Origin: Pomphorhynchus laevis
Taxonomy: Eukaryota > Acanthocephala > Palaeacanthocephala > Echinorhynchida > Pomphorhynchidae
Direction: 5' to 3'
Length of the DNA stretch: 64,000 nt
NCBI GenBank assembly: GCA_012934845.2
Contig: WNNJ02001872.1
Location: 1-64,000, forward strand
Shown: positions 37,611-48,000 of the stretch, piece after piece
Position numbering within the stretch: position 1 is the first letter of the stretch
How the letters are laid out: each line of letters starts with the position of its first letter
Notes under the pieces: generated by a model
What the model saw: the letters and a program-made list of their open reading frames with translations, nothing else
Told to the model about the DNA's origin: nothing
The model's database searches: none
Made by a program: the position numbers and the translations under genes

Positions 37611-39322
37611 TGTATATAGAAAATATAAAGTTTATTAGTTATTCACATCACATGCAATACAAATACAAACACTTCAGCAATATATTCAAGTCGTGTAATC
37701 GCGCGACAGTAATATGCAAAACCAATCAAATGAAGCTCTGTGGTAAACAAATTCATACTACGACGCTAAATGGTCTACCGTTAAAACATCTACGCAGATT
37801 CAATAAGCCAAACAAAATGTGCTACACAACGAATAAAATACCACTTAATTACTCTAATGTTATGAATCTATCGAACACGCCATTGTCGACTGAAACGTTG
37901 GAAACTATCTCACTTGGTTTAAACTACGTTCCTTTTCCACGGGATTTTCCGCGTACTGAACTGATCACGTCGATTAAATACGCAGCTGTGGAATCGTTGA
38001 AAGACGTTAATGCTGCTGACCGAAAGCCGATAATCGACTCGATCAACCGGAACGTTATAAATCCGTATGTTACAATACCGCCAAATAGCTACGAGGGTTC
38101 TAACACAAAAAGCTCCTTTTGGAATGTAGTCAAACAACTAAAACAGAACAAGGAGATCAAAATATGTAATGCCGATAAAGGTAATAAAGTGGTCGTCTGG
38201 AATACAATCGATTATGACGCGGAAGCCCTCAGACACCTAGAGTCTGATACTTATACACAAATAACAAACGACGAACACCAAGCTATAATCAAGAGGGTAA
38301 GCGATACAATTGACAGAAGGTTTAAAGATTCATCGATCGCGAAACAACTCAAAGTTAATAGTCCAAAGCCTGAGAAGTTCTATATGCTTCCAAAAGTACA
38401 CAAAGCTATACGATCGGTGCGTGGGCGCCCAATAATATCCAACATAGGAACAGCCACCGACAAGCTCTCAAAATGGCTACACAATGAGTTGTTCCTGGTG
38501 CTTAGAAGCATGCCATCATATATTGGAAGCACCGACGAATTCCTACGTATTCTTGACAGATCAAAGAGCAACATCAAAGGCAACAATATGGCAACCTTTG
38601 ACGTAGAGTCTCTATTTACAAGCATTGACACGAACATGGGCATCGAAGCGATAAAAGCTTTTCTTACAACAGCGGGATGGGACGAGAGTCAGATACATGA
38701 CATTTGCGAACTTCTGGAGGTTATACTAACATGTAATACATTCAGCTATAAGGACAAGCTTTTTCATCAACTCAAGGGAACAGCTATGGGGACACCCGTA
38801 GGTCCTACATACGCAAGCCTCTACGTAGCCTACAATGAAAACAATTTTCTTGCAAGTCATCCTATAAAACCAACATTATGGGTACGCTACGTCGACGATA
38901 TCATCATATCATGGTCACACTCCACATCCGACTTAATTAAGTTATGTGAGTCTCTAAATAAATGCTCTGAGTTGAAATTTACACCTGACAACCAAGATGA
39001 TAAAGAAGTTATATTCCTGGACTGTCTGCTATATAAATCGCAATTTGGCAGAGTGGAAACCAAAAGCTACTCCAAATTCGATGGTATGAAATCATATGAA
39101 CACGCAAAGAGTGGACATCCCTCTGCAATGAAACGACTCATAATTCGAAACGAAGTGTATCGAATTAGAAAAATATGCTCTCAAAAAACTGACTTTATGC
39201 ATTGCATCGAAACAACGAAAGAGCGATTCATCGAGCGAGGCTATACGAGACAGCAAATTGAGAGGCAAATTCAGTATGAATGGAGTAAGTCGAGGAAAGA
39301 GTTATTGCAGTTCACATGGTGA
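37610..39322 (+). CDS. Penelope-like reverse transcriptase, apparently intact
   Basis: 570 codons without interruption, much GC-richer than the flanks. Landmarks in order: SLGLNYVPFP (101-110), NADKGNKVVVW (187-197), FYMLPKVHK (257-265), RGRPIIS (271-277), motif A ATFDVESLFTSID (328-340), motif B GTAMGTPVGP (390-399), motif C YVDD (427-430), FLDCLLY (469-475) and a thumb with SGHPSAMKRLI and FIERGYTRQQI. These are hallmarks of PLE RTs, relatives of telomerase RT. All catalytic Asp positions are present. No GIY-YIG domain follows in frame, unlike the PLEs at 26.7, 41.5, 52.6 and 61.8 kb. The ATG at 37610 lies in the pLTR-like duplication, so the true start may be a later Met (for example 37728). 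Probably a young, possibly active copy. Confidence 0.85.
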   Translation: MYIENIKFISYSHHMQYKYKHFSNIFKSCNRATVICKTNQMKLCGKQIHTTTLNGLPLKHLRRFNKPNKMCYTTNKIPLNYSNVMNLSNTPLSTETLETISLGLNYVPFPRDFPRTELITSIKYAAVESLKDVNAADRKPIIDSINRNVINPYVTIPPNSYEGSNTKSSFWNVVKQLKQNKEIKICNADKGNKVVVWNTIDYDAEALRHLESDTYTQITNDEHQAIIKRVSDTIDRRFKDSSIAKQLKVNSPKPEKFYMLPKVHKAIRSVRGRPIISNIGTATDKLSKWLHNELFLVLRSMPSYIGSTDEFLRILDRSKSNIKGNNMATFDVESLFTSIDTNMGIEAIKAFLTTAGWDESQIHDICELLEVILTCNTFSYKDKLFHQLKGTAMGTPVGPTYASLYVAYNENNFLASHPIKPTLWVRYVDDIIISWSHSTSDLIKLCESLNKCSELKFTPDNQDDKEVIFLDCLLYKSQFGRVETKSYSKFDGMKSYEHAKSGHPSAMKRLIIRNEVYRIRKICSQKTDFMHCIETTKERFIERGYTRQQIERQIQYEWSKSRKELLQFTW

Positions 39323-39558
39323 CAAATTCGTCTCATAAAATAGAGACTATTCTGATAAATACCGAGCATCTCCGCAAGAAGAAAGAAAAATTCTGGATCG
39401 GACAACTCATGACCGATCTGTCGCTCAACACCAATGACCATCTATTTTTCGAATTCAAAGAAAAAGTTAAAGAAAACAAAAAAGAAGAAAAAGAAAATGC
39501 GTTAAATTCTTTCAGAGCATTGACGCACTTATACACGACACACTTCCCGTTGCAGTAA
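39316..39558 (+). CDS. Small overlapping ORF after the PLE RT, charged protein of unknown role
   Basis: The RT stop and the next ATG overlap within ATGGTGA, so this 80-codon frame could be reached by stop-restart or could be a frameshifted C-terminus. It begins MVTNSSHKIETILINTEHLR, is rich in Lys and Glu in the middle (FKEKVKENKKEEKENALNSF), and has no Cys pair, no GIY or YIG motif and no membrane segment. The opposite strand is open as well (39333-39572), so coding is not certain. In GIY-YIG PLEs the endonuclease would start in this place. Confidence 0.4.
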   Translation: MVTNSSHKIETILINTEHLRKKKEKFWIGQLMTDLSLNTNDHLFFEFKEKVKENKKEEKENALNSFRALTHLYTTHFPLQ

Positions 39559-39607
39559 TATCTATATAACAAAAACAGCGTATTGTAATTATAATTCGAT
39601 GTTGTAG

Positions 39608-39631
39608 CTGAAGAAGGCGATAGCCGAAACG
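39608..39631 (+). promoter_or_regulatory. PLE 3' motif, hammerhead-like layout
   Basis: CTGAAGA, then GGC-GATA-GCC as a short stem-loop, then GAAACG. This motif is common near the 3' end of PLEs. It has the plan of a hammerhead core (CTGANGA, helix II, GAAA) with A instead of the invariant T, so it is at best a relic. Confidence 0.6.
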
Positions 39632-39659
39632 TTTTACGAAAAAATATAAATTGCTTTAA

Positions 39660-40950
39660 TTTATCTGGTTCCTTTTCAAAATCTTATTATATATACTTAT
39701 CTTCGTCTAGAAGAGAAGAATATCACTTCTCTTCGTCTAGAAGTGATATGGTGATTGAAACTCGTGAGTCGAAGTCCAGTCTATCAAGCAACACCATTTA
39801 GTATATATATTGTTCAGGTTACAAAGTATTCTGTTATTCTTACCAGAGTCAACTCGTTAAGAGAGTAACACTTGTATTAGTTTAACATTAGTTATAGTTT
39901 TCTTTTGTCGTAATAATAAATTCTTTTCTAAAAATGTTATTAATATAAATAATGTTATTAGATTCGAATTAAAGAGAAATAACGTAGCTTATGATTGGAT
40001 TTTTAAATTCTTTACATTTGGATTCATTCTTGTATGTTTTTCGAAAATAAAATTTCTCTAAAAAATAATATTATTAATCTCAAATCATGACATTACACCA
40101 TATTTTGAATATGCGAACCATATTTTTATTTAGTCGGTTTTGCATATTACCATTCGGCGTTTTCAGACATAAAAAACGTTTTGAGAGATAATATACACAG
40201 TCAATACTTGGATTTCGCATAGACTGACTCACAGCTCGCTTAATTCTCCTTGGAAATCGCCAATATTACAAAGCATTCAGCGAAAGAAATTAAAATACTA
40301 CATTAGTTTAATGTAGTATTTTTACTATTGTTCCTTCTAAAAGAGATAACGACATTCTTTTATCCGAGTTTCATAAATTGCGGCTAGTTGATATTAAAAC
40401 TACTTATATATTTTATTCAAATATTTCCTTTAATATTTAAAATTAATAATTATCGTTTTAAAATAAATAATAATATACATTTAGATGGAGAGGACCTCTA
40501 ATGATCATTGCTTTAAAGCCAATCGTAGTATTCAATAAAATTTTAATTCAGAAGCACTATCTAAAATAAAAATACTTACAATAAACGAAAATTGTTTGAT
40601 AGCACAAAATGTGGTTCAATGCCTTCTATCAAATTGTAATCCAAACGTCTTGATATCAAAATCGCAAAAATATAAATGCATTTGGCAAAATCTCTTACAG
40701 GTACTTAACGCCGCTCAACATCTTATTAAGATCGTTTAATTGACGGAGATAGTTGTTATTCAAGTTTCTGTTAACACAATAAACTTTAATATATTGAACA
40801 AAATTAAATGTTATTTAAATATTATCTAGATAGGTCTTAAATTTATAAATATTTTTCTTTGTCAACTTATCTTTTATAACAAAATACATTTTAGTGTGCA
40901 ATTGAACACAATACAGACAAACATAGACAAACATACAGATAGAGAAAGGA
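39660..40950. other. AT-rich stretch with two palindromes
   Basis: 39720-39749 has 11-bp arms (ATATCACTTCT) and a nearby direct repeat CTTCGTCTAGAAG at 39701 and 39731. 40292-40322 is the other. No gene seen. Confidence 0.6.
40292..40322. repeat. Perfect palindrome, 14-bp arms
   Basis: Arms 40292-40305 and 40309-40322, loop GTT. Confidence 0.9.
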
Positions 40951-40954
40951 AGTT

Positions 40955-41120
40955 AGCGCTTAATTTTTGGATTCCAGACATTGGAAGACTAAGTAGTGAA
41001 TGCATTAATCGTGAGAAAATGCTGAAGCTGACAGGTCAAAAAATATTTTTATTTATTTAATTGTATTTGTTTTATGAATCGTGGAATATGTTCTTTACTC
41101 TCATTTTCATTTATATAATC
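40955..41120. repeat. Direct repeat flanking a PLE, left copy
   Basis: GAGAAAATGCxGAAGCTG, GGTCAAAAAATATTTT, ATTTATTTAATxGTAT and GTTTTATG match 42185-42330. A PLE relic lies between the two, so these may be pLTR remnants. Confidence 0.7.
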
Positions 41121-41339
41121 GTATTCCATAACAGAACCACCAGACCCCCATTTCAGCGAAAGGAATTCAAGTAGATTGTGACAAAAGAAGTGCTTATATA
41201 TGAGATATATATGTATCCTATATATGATATATGTCATATATATGCTTATATATGATATATTCATATTGTATTTTTGATAGCATCTATGTACATTATCTCT
41301 ATTGTCTTATTTGTTATTAAAATTTAATTTAAAAAAAGA

Positions 41340-42010
41340 AGTTTGCATCCCAAGGTGTTTACACTTTAAAATGTAAACTGCTTCACGTGATCACGTTAAA
41401 AAACAACATTAAATATCATAAATAATAATTGTATTGTATGTAATACAACAAACAAATGTTTTTCATTAAATATTAATAATAATTGTAACTGCAATACCGC
41501 AGGTGTAGTGTATCTAATACAATGTACATGTGGACTGCAATTTGATATGAAAAACATAACAAATGTCAAAACTAGGCTTATTAAACTATATTTGATAAAC
41601 ATATGAGATTGACAGCACATAATATAAAAAAAACTGTAAGTTATTTATTTTAGAACATATTGTTGAAGAAAATAAGACAATATTAAATCAAAAGCTATTA
41701 GAAATAGAGGATTATTAGATTAAAACGCTAAATTCCATGTACCCGTTAGGATTGAATGACGTGGTACAAGGAATTGGCAGAAGTAGTATAGTAGCTAATA
41801 AACAACTATATTATGATAATCCGGTTATACTCAAGCCAAGAAGTCATGGATATAGAAGGAATAATAATAAAAAACGTTTTAGAAAATGAGATAAACTAAA
41901 AGATCTTTATGTAAATACATGAAGTTTTCCTAAAGAAATTAGTTTGTCTAAATCAATAAAGAAGCATAAAAAACAGTCCAGTAAAGAAGTCTAATAAACA
42001 TTTCTTACAG
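41340..42010 (+). pseudogene. PLE family P copy A: GIY-YIG region
   Basis: From about 41470 the codons give NCNTAGVVYLIQCTCGLQF, then lose frame. Bases continue to match the copy at 52490-53000 at high identity (for example AATACCGCAGGTGTAGTGTA and ACAATGTACATGTGGACTGC). 3' of the coding part, GATCTTTATGTAAATACATG and GTTTTCCTAAAGAAATTAG match the sequence right of the satellite at 56690-56730. It is decayed by stops and small indels and has no RT palm. Confidence 0.8.
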
Positions 42011-42184
42011 CATAGAACATTTTGAATTATATCTCGTTTTACGTATAAATGCTCCCTAAATCTGTTCTTTTGCATTTTTGTAACTAACGACAATTGATGA
42101 TTTTGCTTTTACGATTAAACAGTCTCTGAGTTCTGTGGTGTTGGGGAGGAAGATATCATGACTTTAAATTCAAAATAAGTTAGT

Positions 42185-42330
42185 TTGTTCCAGTTTTTGG
42201 AAACCTGTATAGTGAATCCATCATTTATGAGAAAATGCGGAAGCTGTCGGGTCAAAAATATTTTGATTTATTTAATCGTATCCGTTTTATGGATGGTGTA
42301 AGCGTGTTCTTTTCTTTCACTTTTATATCT
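42185..42330. repeat. Direct repeat flanking a PLE, right copy
   Basis: See the left copy; about 1.2 kb apart. Confidence 0.7.
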
Positions 42331-42451
42331 AAGGATTAGAACCTTTTGCATATTTTGCGTAAATGTTATACATTTTTCATGCGCACATATTGTTCATAGA
42401 ACATTTTGTCCAATATATACCTGTATATTTAAATAATAATATATTACTCAC

Positions 42452-42690
42452 ATTTCTTCACAATGCAAAGTGTTGTTATTTTGTAGACGTTTAATTTGGA
42501 TATTTTGTAAATACTCTTTATTATGTACTTGGCCAATGTCCTCTGTAGTTAAAGCAGAAGTAGCATGCTTCATAATATCATCAATCCCAGTTAACCCTTT
42601 ATTGCTAAGATCACACACTTTATGTGAAATGGCCACAGCTCGCAGAACTAAGCACATGTTAATCCAACACCACCAGTATATTCCAAGCAT
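42452..42690 (-). CDS. Candidate internal exon of an unrecognised host gene
   Basis: On the minus strand a polypyrimidine-poor but usable acceptor (TTGTTAACTTTCAG) precedes codons MLGIYWWCWINMCLVLRAVA, and a strong donor (AAAT then GTGAGTAAT) ends the block. The exon would be 239 bp, entering in phase 0 and leaving in phase 2. It encodes one hydrophobic, Trp-rich segment (likely membrane), then SNKGLTGIDDIMKHATSALT and a polar tail with NKEYLQNIQIKRLQ. The composition is unlike the transposon relics around. A chemoreceptor exon is conceivable, but there is no motif to prove it. The open frame extends upstream to 42759, so the acceptor choice is a guess. Confidence 0.3.
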
Positions 42691-42759
42691 CTGAAAGTTA
42701 ACAAGTTCTAAAGTAAGATGTACCAAACAAATTCCTTTTAATCTAAAATAAATGTGCAT

Positions 42760-43439
42760 AAATCAAGATTAAAAATTACAGATTAATGTATATACTATCA
42801 TAATAAATATTTTTTAAATACATGCTTCGTATGATTTTAAATGCTAAAACCGATCATTAAAATTTTTTTATTCTAATTCTACCCCGTCTAATAAATTAAC
42901 ATTTTATTTTATTAATCTTTTAACTAAATGTTTAATTTGCTCTGTATCATTTAATAATTTTTACATATGCTTCATACATACCTTTTTAGAATACTTTACA
43001 ACTTTTTAAAACATTTTATTTGCAACTTTTTAAAACATTTATCAATTGTAATTTCTTGATGATTGTTGTCTTCTAACGAAAATAAAACATTTTAAAAAGT
43101 GAGGTTTGGAATCTGAAAATATCAATAATATCACTAAACAACTGAAATATTAAAAAACAAGAACTTATATTATTTAAAAAAAAGCTCATAATGAAAATAT
43201 GTTATGATTATGATATTTCTTTACATTTTAGAGAAGTTAAAGAATGTCATATTAAGGAATACCTGTTCAATAGTGGAATTTAAATTTTGATATTTCTCTA
43301 CATCTTGATCTATATCTTTTTAGGGTGGTATAAATATTTAAAAGTCAGGAAGCAACAACAAATTCAAATTTACTAGTTTTTTCCGGACATGAGTTAGGAT
43401 TTAGTATATTTCTGATCGAGAAGTACTTCCAATTCTAGT
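42760..43439. other. AT-rich stretch, nothing recognised
   Basis: Only short ORFs and a few TTTTTAAAACATTT repeats near 43000-43040. Confidence 0.5.
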
Positions 43440-43600
43440 TTAAATTCTGGGTGGGTTTCATCATCTGCTGACCAAAACCAACATTTCCCTTTTCGACTCT
43501 TATTATCTTTATACTACATACACTGGTGCTGATCGGATTTGAACTCAGAACGTCTGCTTATGTTCTGCCACAACCAGAAAAATTTTAGCTCGCAGATGCG
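43440..43600 (-). repeat. tRNA-headed SINE-like fragment
   Basis: On the minus strand TTGTGGCAGAAC (A-box-like) is followed about 30 nt later by GAGTTCAAATCCGATCAGCA, a good Pol III B box (GTTCAAATCC). The tail (CAGTGTATGTAGTATAAAG) is not tRNA. The same B box and tail start lie in the opposite orientation at 43797-43825. Confidence 0.5.
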
Positions 43601-43749
43601 ATCAAGTAAAATAAAAAACATTCATAGCAGTTGACAGCATAAAAACAGTGATCCGGATAGCGGTTCACACATCTAAAATAGGTTTATAACATATCGTTAG
43701 AATACAATGCGCTACCAAAATAATAAACAGAAATATATATCTGCACCAC

Positions 43750-43860
43750 TTGAACAGTCAAGTTAGTTGATTTAACGTTGAATCGCGATATAGCCGTCGT
43801 GAGTTCGAATCCGATCAGCACAAGTTTAAAGAATAAACGGAAAATAATGGTAGACACGTG
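43750..43860 (+). repeat. tRNA-headed SINE-like fragment, inverted partner
   Basis: GAATCGCGATATAGCCGTCG then GAGTTCGAATCCGATCAGCA, with a canonical B box GTTCGAATCC. The A box is weak (AGTTAGTTGATTTAACG). It shares GAGTTCxAATCCGATCAGCAC with the minus-strand fragment 200 bp to the left. Confidence 0.5.
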
Positions 43861-44690
43861 AAACTTAGCTTATTAACACTTTTAAGGTATAATAAGATAA
43901 CACATTTGGCTTATCTATTCATCCACGTTGTCAGCAAACAATCGTTCACATCCTGCTACAGCTTACAGGTCAGACTTAACACATACCCGAAGGTTTCACC
44001 TATGATATTTCCTTGTACCTTTCCTCCCCTGTGGGCTTAACTCCCGGATTTCTCTTGAAAGCAAAAAGGCGTAAAGCATCTCACACCTCAAAATCAATTT
44101 TACCCATTGCTTTTCGAAACGGAAGATGCGAGGTTGTCTCCATAAAGTTTCGTGAATGCATTTTAAATGTCGTACACATACATTTGAACTCAACACGCGT
44201 GACCCCTATTAATGAAACTTAAGGGCAGAAGCAATTATGCGATTTGCAACTATCACGGTAAAGGCAACGCAATGTGGTCAACATAATTTAGCGTTAGGTT
44301 TTGAAGAAATGCTTCCTGGTCAAAGTTTATTCATTCATGATACATGGCACTTAATATCTTACGTATCTGCGTCTATTGAAATCATAATCCCATTGATAAT
44401 TCGGACTCTCAATTGTGTTTGATTTTTCCAAAGTTTTAATCGCAGCGGAGGTATTGACAAATTTGATCAATTGTTCTTTTGACATAAGCGTTTTTTAATC
44501 AACTCGTTTGACTACGTTAGTACTTGGTATGCACTTTCGTTTAAGTACAGAGTTTCATCTAATAAATCTTGTAGTTAACCACTATGTCATAGTGTAATGA
44601 GTCTTTTTAGCGTGTCATGATTAGTTGCACCTTCCTTGATAGAATTCGTTGAAGTAAACACTGGCACATTACAGTAACTTTTTTAATGAC
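43861..44690. other. Mixed sequence, several short ORFs, not recognised
   Basis: Slightly GC-richer. Plus-strand ORFs at 44013-44222 (FLLKAKRRKASHTSKSILPI) and 44237-44422 (MRFATITVKATQCGQHNLAL) do not match a family I know. It may be decayed retroelement. Confidence 0.3.
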
Positions 44691-44701
44691 AAGTACTCGC
44701 C

Positions 44702-44725
44702 AATAATCTTATTCGTAAGATTATT
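44702..44725. repeat. Perfect palindrome, 10-bp arms
   Basis: AATAATCTTA / TAAGATTATT, loop TTCG. Confidence 0.85.
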
Positions 44726-44729
44726 AAAG

Positions 44730-45025
44730 GATCATCAAAGGATACCGGAAACGGAAGATAGTTGAACAAACAAAATCCCTTTTATGACTTCAACGGCAGA
44801 ATGTGCATTGGACGAAAAGGTAGAAGAGAGTCATGAAAGCCTGCTTCTTTACAGTAGCGATGTTGAATCATCAAAGGATATTGAGAACGGAAGATAGCCG
44901 AACAAACAAAATCACTCCGATTACTCCAACGGAGTACCGATTACTCCAACAGAGTACTTACAGTACCGAAGTTAGATAATCAAAGGATATCGGTAACAAG
45001 AGATAACCGAACAAACAAACCTAGA
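44730..45025 (+). repeat. Three ~40-bp monomers upstream of the RTE LINE
   Basis: ATCAAAGGATAxCGGxAACG, then GAAGATAGxxGAACAAACAA, occurs near 44732, 44870 and 44982 (spacing about 138 and 112 bp). A shorter ATTACTCCAACxGAGTAC is doubled near 44936-44975. They lie directly in front of the LINE, as 5' UTR monomers would. Confidence 0.7.
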
Positions 45026-45029
45026 CAAT

Positions 45030-48000
45030 AAAAATGGCAAGCAACATATTTACGAAATATAAATCGAATGCGAAGAACAATGGTCAACTAACCACTGACC
45101 GGAGCAGTTTTTATTGTCGGGTGCCGTGTGACCAGGCAGTTATACGGAGACAGCGAAAAAGGCAAAAACATCCGAAGCGGACTAGCCATTATGTATGAAC
45201 GTAGAATATCATATTTCTGGAAGGGAATTTACCAAAATTAGTAAAAGAGATTGTTCGCTTCGGACTTGAAATAGTCGAAGTGACTTCCCTTCACTATTCT
45301 GGAACTGGAATTAAACTTTTGGATCAAGGTTGGACCTTGAATTATTCGGGAGTTACCAAGAGAAAGCATCGACATGCGGGTGTAGAGATACTTACAAGCC
45401 CTCGGTTGTTGTCTTTGGCAGAGTGGTTTAAACCAGTGAACGAAAGGTTAGTGTATCTGAGACTTTACGTCACAGAAGGAAAGGGGATAACTGTTGTGTA
45501 TACGTATGCTCGCAACATTATCTCGAAATACGCAGCCTTCATGGAAGATATTCAGGATCTGCTTGATAGTACTTCTGCACGATATTTACTCGTTTAATTG
45601 GGAAACTTAGGTGCTCATGTTGGGAGGGACAGTAGCACTTGAAAGGGAATATGTTGTGAAGAAACTGGCTCTATGATCTAGATGCATGCTGTATTGAATT
45701 ATTGTATTTTTGTTCTTGTAACAATTTGTGCATACCAACATCGTGTTTAAGCATGAGGAGATTCATAAGTGCACATAACACCAATATTCTCCCAGTCAAA
45801 TATCAATTATACATGTTGTAATAATTTCATCCGATCTGCAACGTTATGTTTTAGAAACTCATGTGAAGAGAGGGGCTGAGCTGTCAACCGATCACTACCT
45901 TGTAGTTAGTAAACTTCGATGACAGGGTCAGATGCTAGACAAGCCTGGTTAATCCAAACGTTGTGTGAGGGCTTACTGGAAGCGTCTAACATATGCTTCT
46001 GTCAAAGAACGTTTTTCTGGCTGCATCCGGGATGACTTTTCTCGGTTGCCAGAAGAGGTTAAGAGCATTAATCAGGAATGGGAGATGTTCAGATCCTCGC
46101 TTGCTAGAGTAGGTGTGAAATTATCTGGATCGAAGCCTTTAAATGCTTCTCGCGGTGAAAATACTCGAGCTGCTTGGTGGACAACAACATTCAGAGATTT
46201 CGTCCAACAAAAGAAGCTGATTATAAGGCAATTTTGTCAGATAAATCAGTGGAAGCTGTAGACAAGTACTGAATGGCAAATAGAGTTTCAGCTCGAGCAG
46301 TTATCAAAGCGAAGAAGACGGCTTGGGAGAAGTTTAGAGATCACTTATAACTTGATTATATATCAACTTCGATGATGTTCTGGATGACGATCAAAAGCAT
46401 TCGTGTTAGAAAGCAGATTACTCTTCAAACTGTTTATGACAAGACAGTATCTATGCTGACTGACATTAAAGAAATTCTTAGATGTTGGAAAGAACATTTT
46501 AGAAGTCTTCTAAATTCGGTGGATATGCCATCTCTTGTAGAAGTAGAGCCTTTAGAACCAACGGAAGAGCATATCTCTCTGGAAGAGGTCATTGATGTTG
46601 TTAAAACTTCATAATGAAGTTTTTTGTAAAAGTAGAGCTATTAGAACCAATGAAATATATCCTCTATACTGTTTTAAAAAAAATCGTAATGACAAGCCTT
46701 TTGGAGTGGATAAGATTCGACTTAAAGCTCTAAAGGCTCTCGTCGCTGTTGGCACGAAGTGGCAAGCACGGATCATCAACGTTGCATTTAAGTCGGGAAA
46801 GGTGCCTAGTGAGTGGCGAACTAGAGTAGTAATTTAATCTTTAAGAAAGGTGACCGAAGAGTGTGTTCCAATTATTTCTGCATCACTATTCTTAGTTGCC
46901 TATAGTTGAGAGACAGTTGCGAGATGAAAAATGCTGCTTTCTTTCAGGTCGTGGAACTACGAATCAGCTCTTTACTCTCAACTATCCTAGAACTGTCTTG
47001 GGAGTTCGCTTAACAGATCTACATGTTCTTTGTAGATTTCGAGAAGCCGTTCGAACGAGTTCTACGAGTAAGGTTGCTGGAGTTACTAATTTACTAACAG
47101 AGTACTACACTATCTTCGGGTAGCTCTAGCTTCTCTTTATTAACAAAGTACAAGTTGTGTTCATATTCTAGGCAGTTAGTCTAAACCATTTCCTGTAGGT
47201 GTTGAGCTTCGTCAGGGTTGTCCTTTTTTCAACTTTTGTTCCTTGTTTATATAGACAAAATTACAATACAGTCTGCTCTATCGGATGTTAGCCTTCAGTT
47301 AGGTTTTATCAAGATACGATCTTTGCTTTTGCAGATTATGTTATCTTGTTAGCTTCTTGTCCTGAGGACTCACAATGCCTACTAGACTGATTTATTATAA
47401 ATATTAAGCAGCAGGATGTTAGTTAGTACCTTTAAGACTGTATCTGTGTTTGTCTCGGATTCAGATGCCAATGCCAATTCAGAAAATGAGAAAAGGTTCT
47501 TCCTGATGTGGAGGATTTTAAGTATCTTTGAGTATTGTTCTCGATGGACGAAAGGAACATTAAGGAGACTGAGAAGCGGATTTGTGCAGCTAGCGCAGCA
47601 ATGCTTTCTTTATAAAGGTCTGTAGTAGTGAAGCAGTATATAGAGGAACATTATATAGGAACACATTCTTATTATAACATTTCTTATTATAGAGGAACAG
47701 AGTCTCTGTGTTTCTCTATGATTTAGGTGTCACTATCAAACCGGATCGGGGAAAATTCTTCCTGATTTGACAAACTTCAAGTATGTCGGGGTATTGTTCT
47801 CAAGGAATGACATGAAAATCAGGAAAATTGATAACCTTATCCATTTAGCTAACGCAGCAATGCGCTCTTTGTACATGTCTGTCGTGGTAAACGAGAGTTG
47901 AGTCTTCGAGCAAAGTTCTCGGTTTACCACGCAATTTCCGATCTATCTTAATCTATGGACATGAGCTTTGGGTTATGACCAAAATAATAAGATCTCGGAT

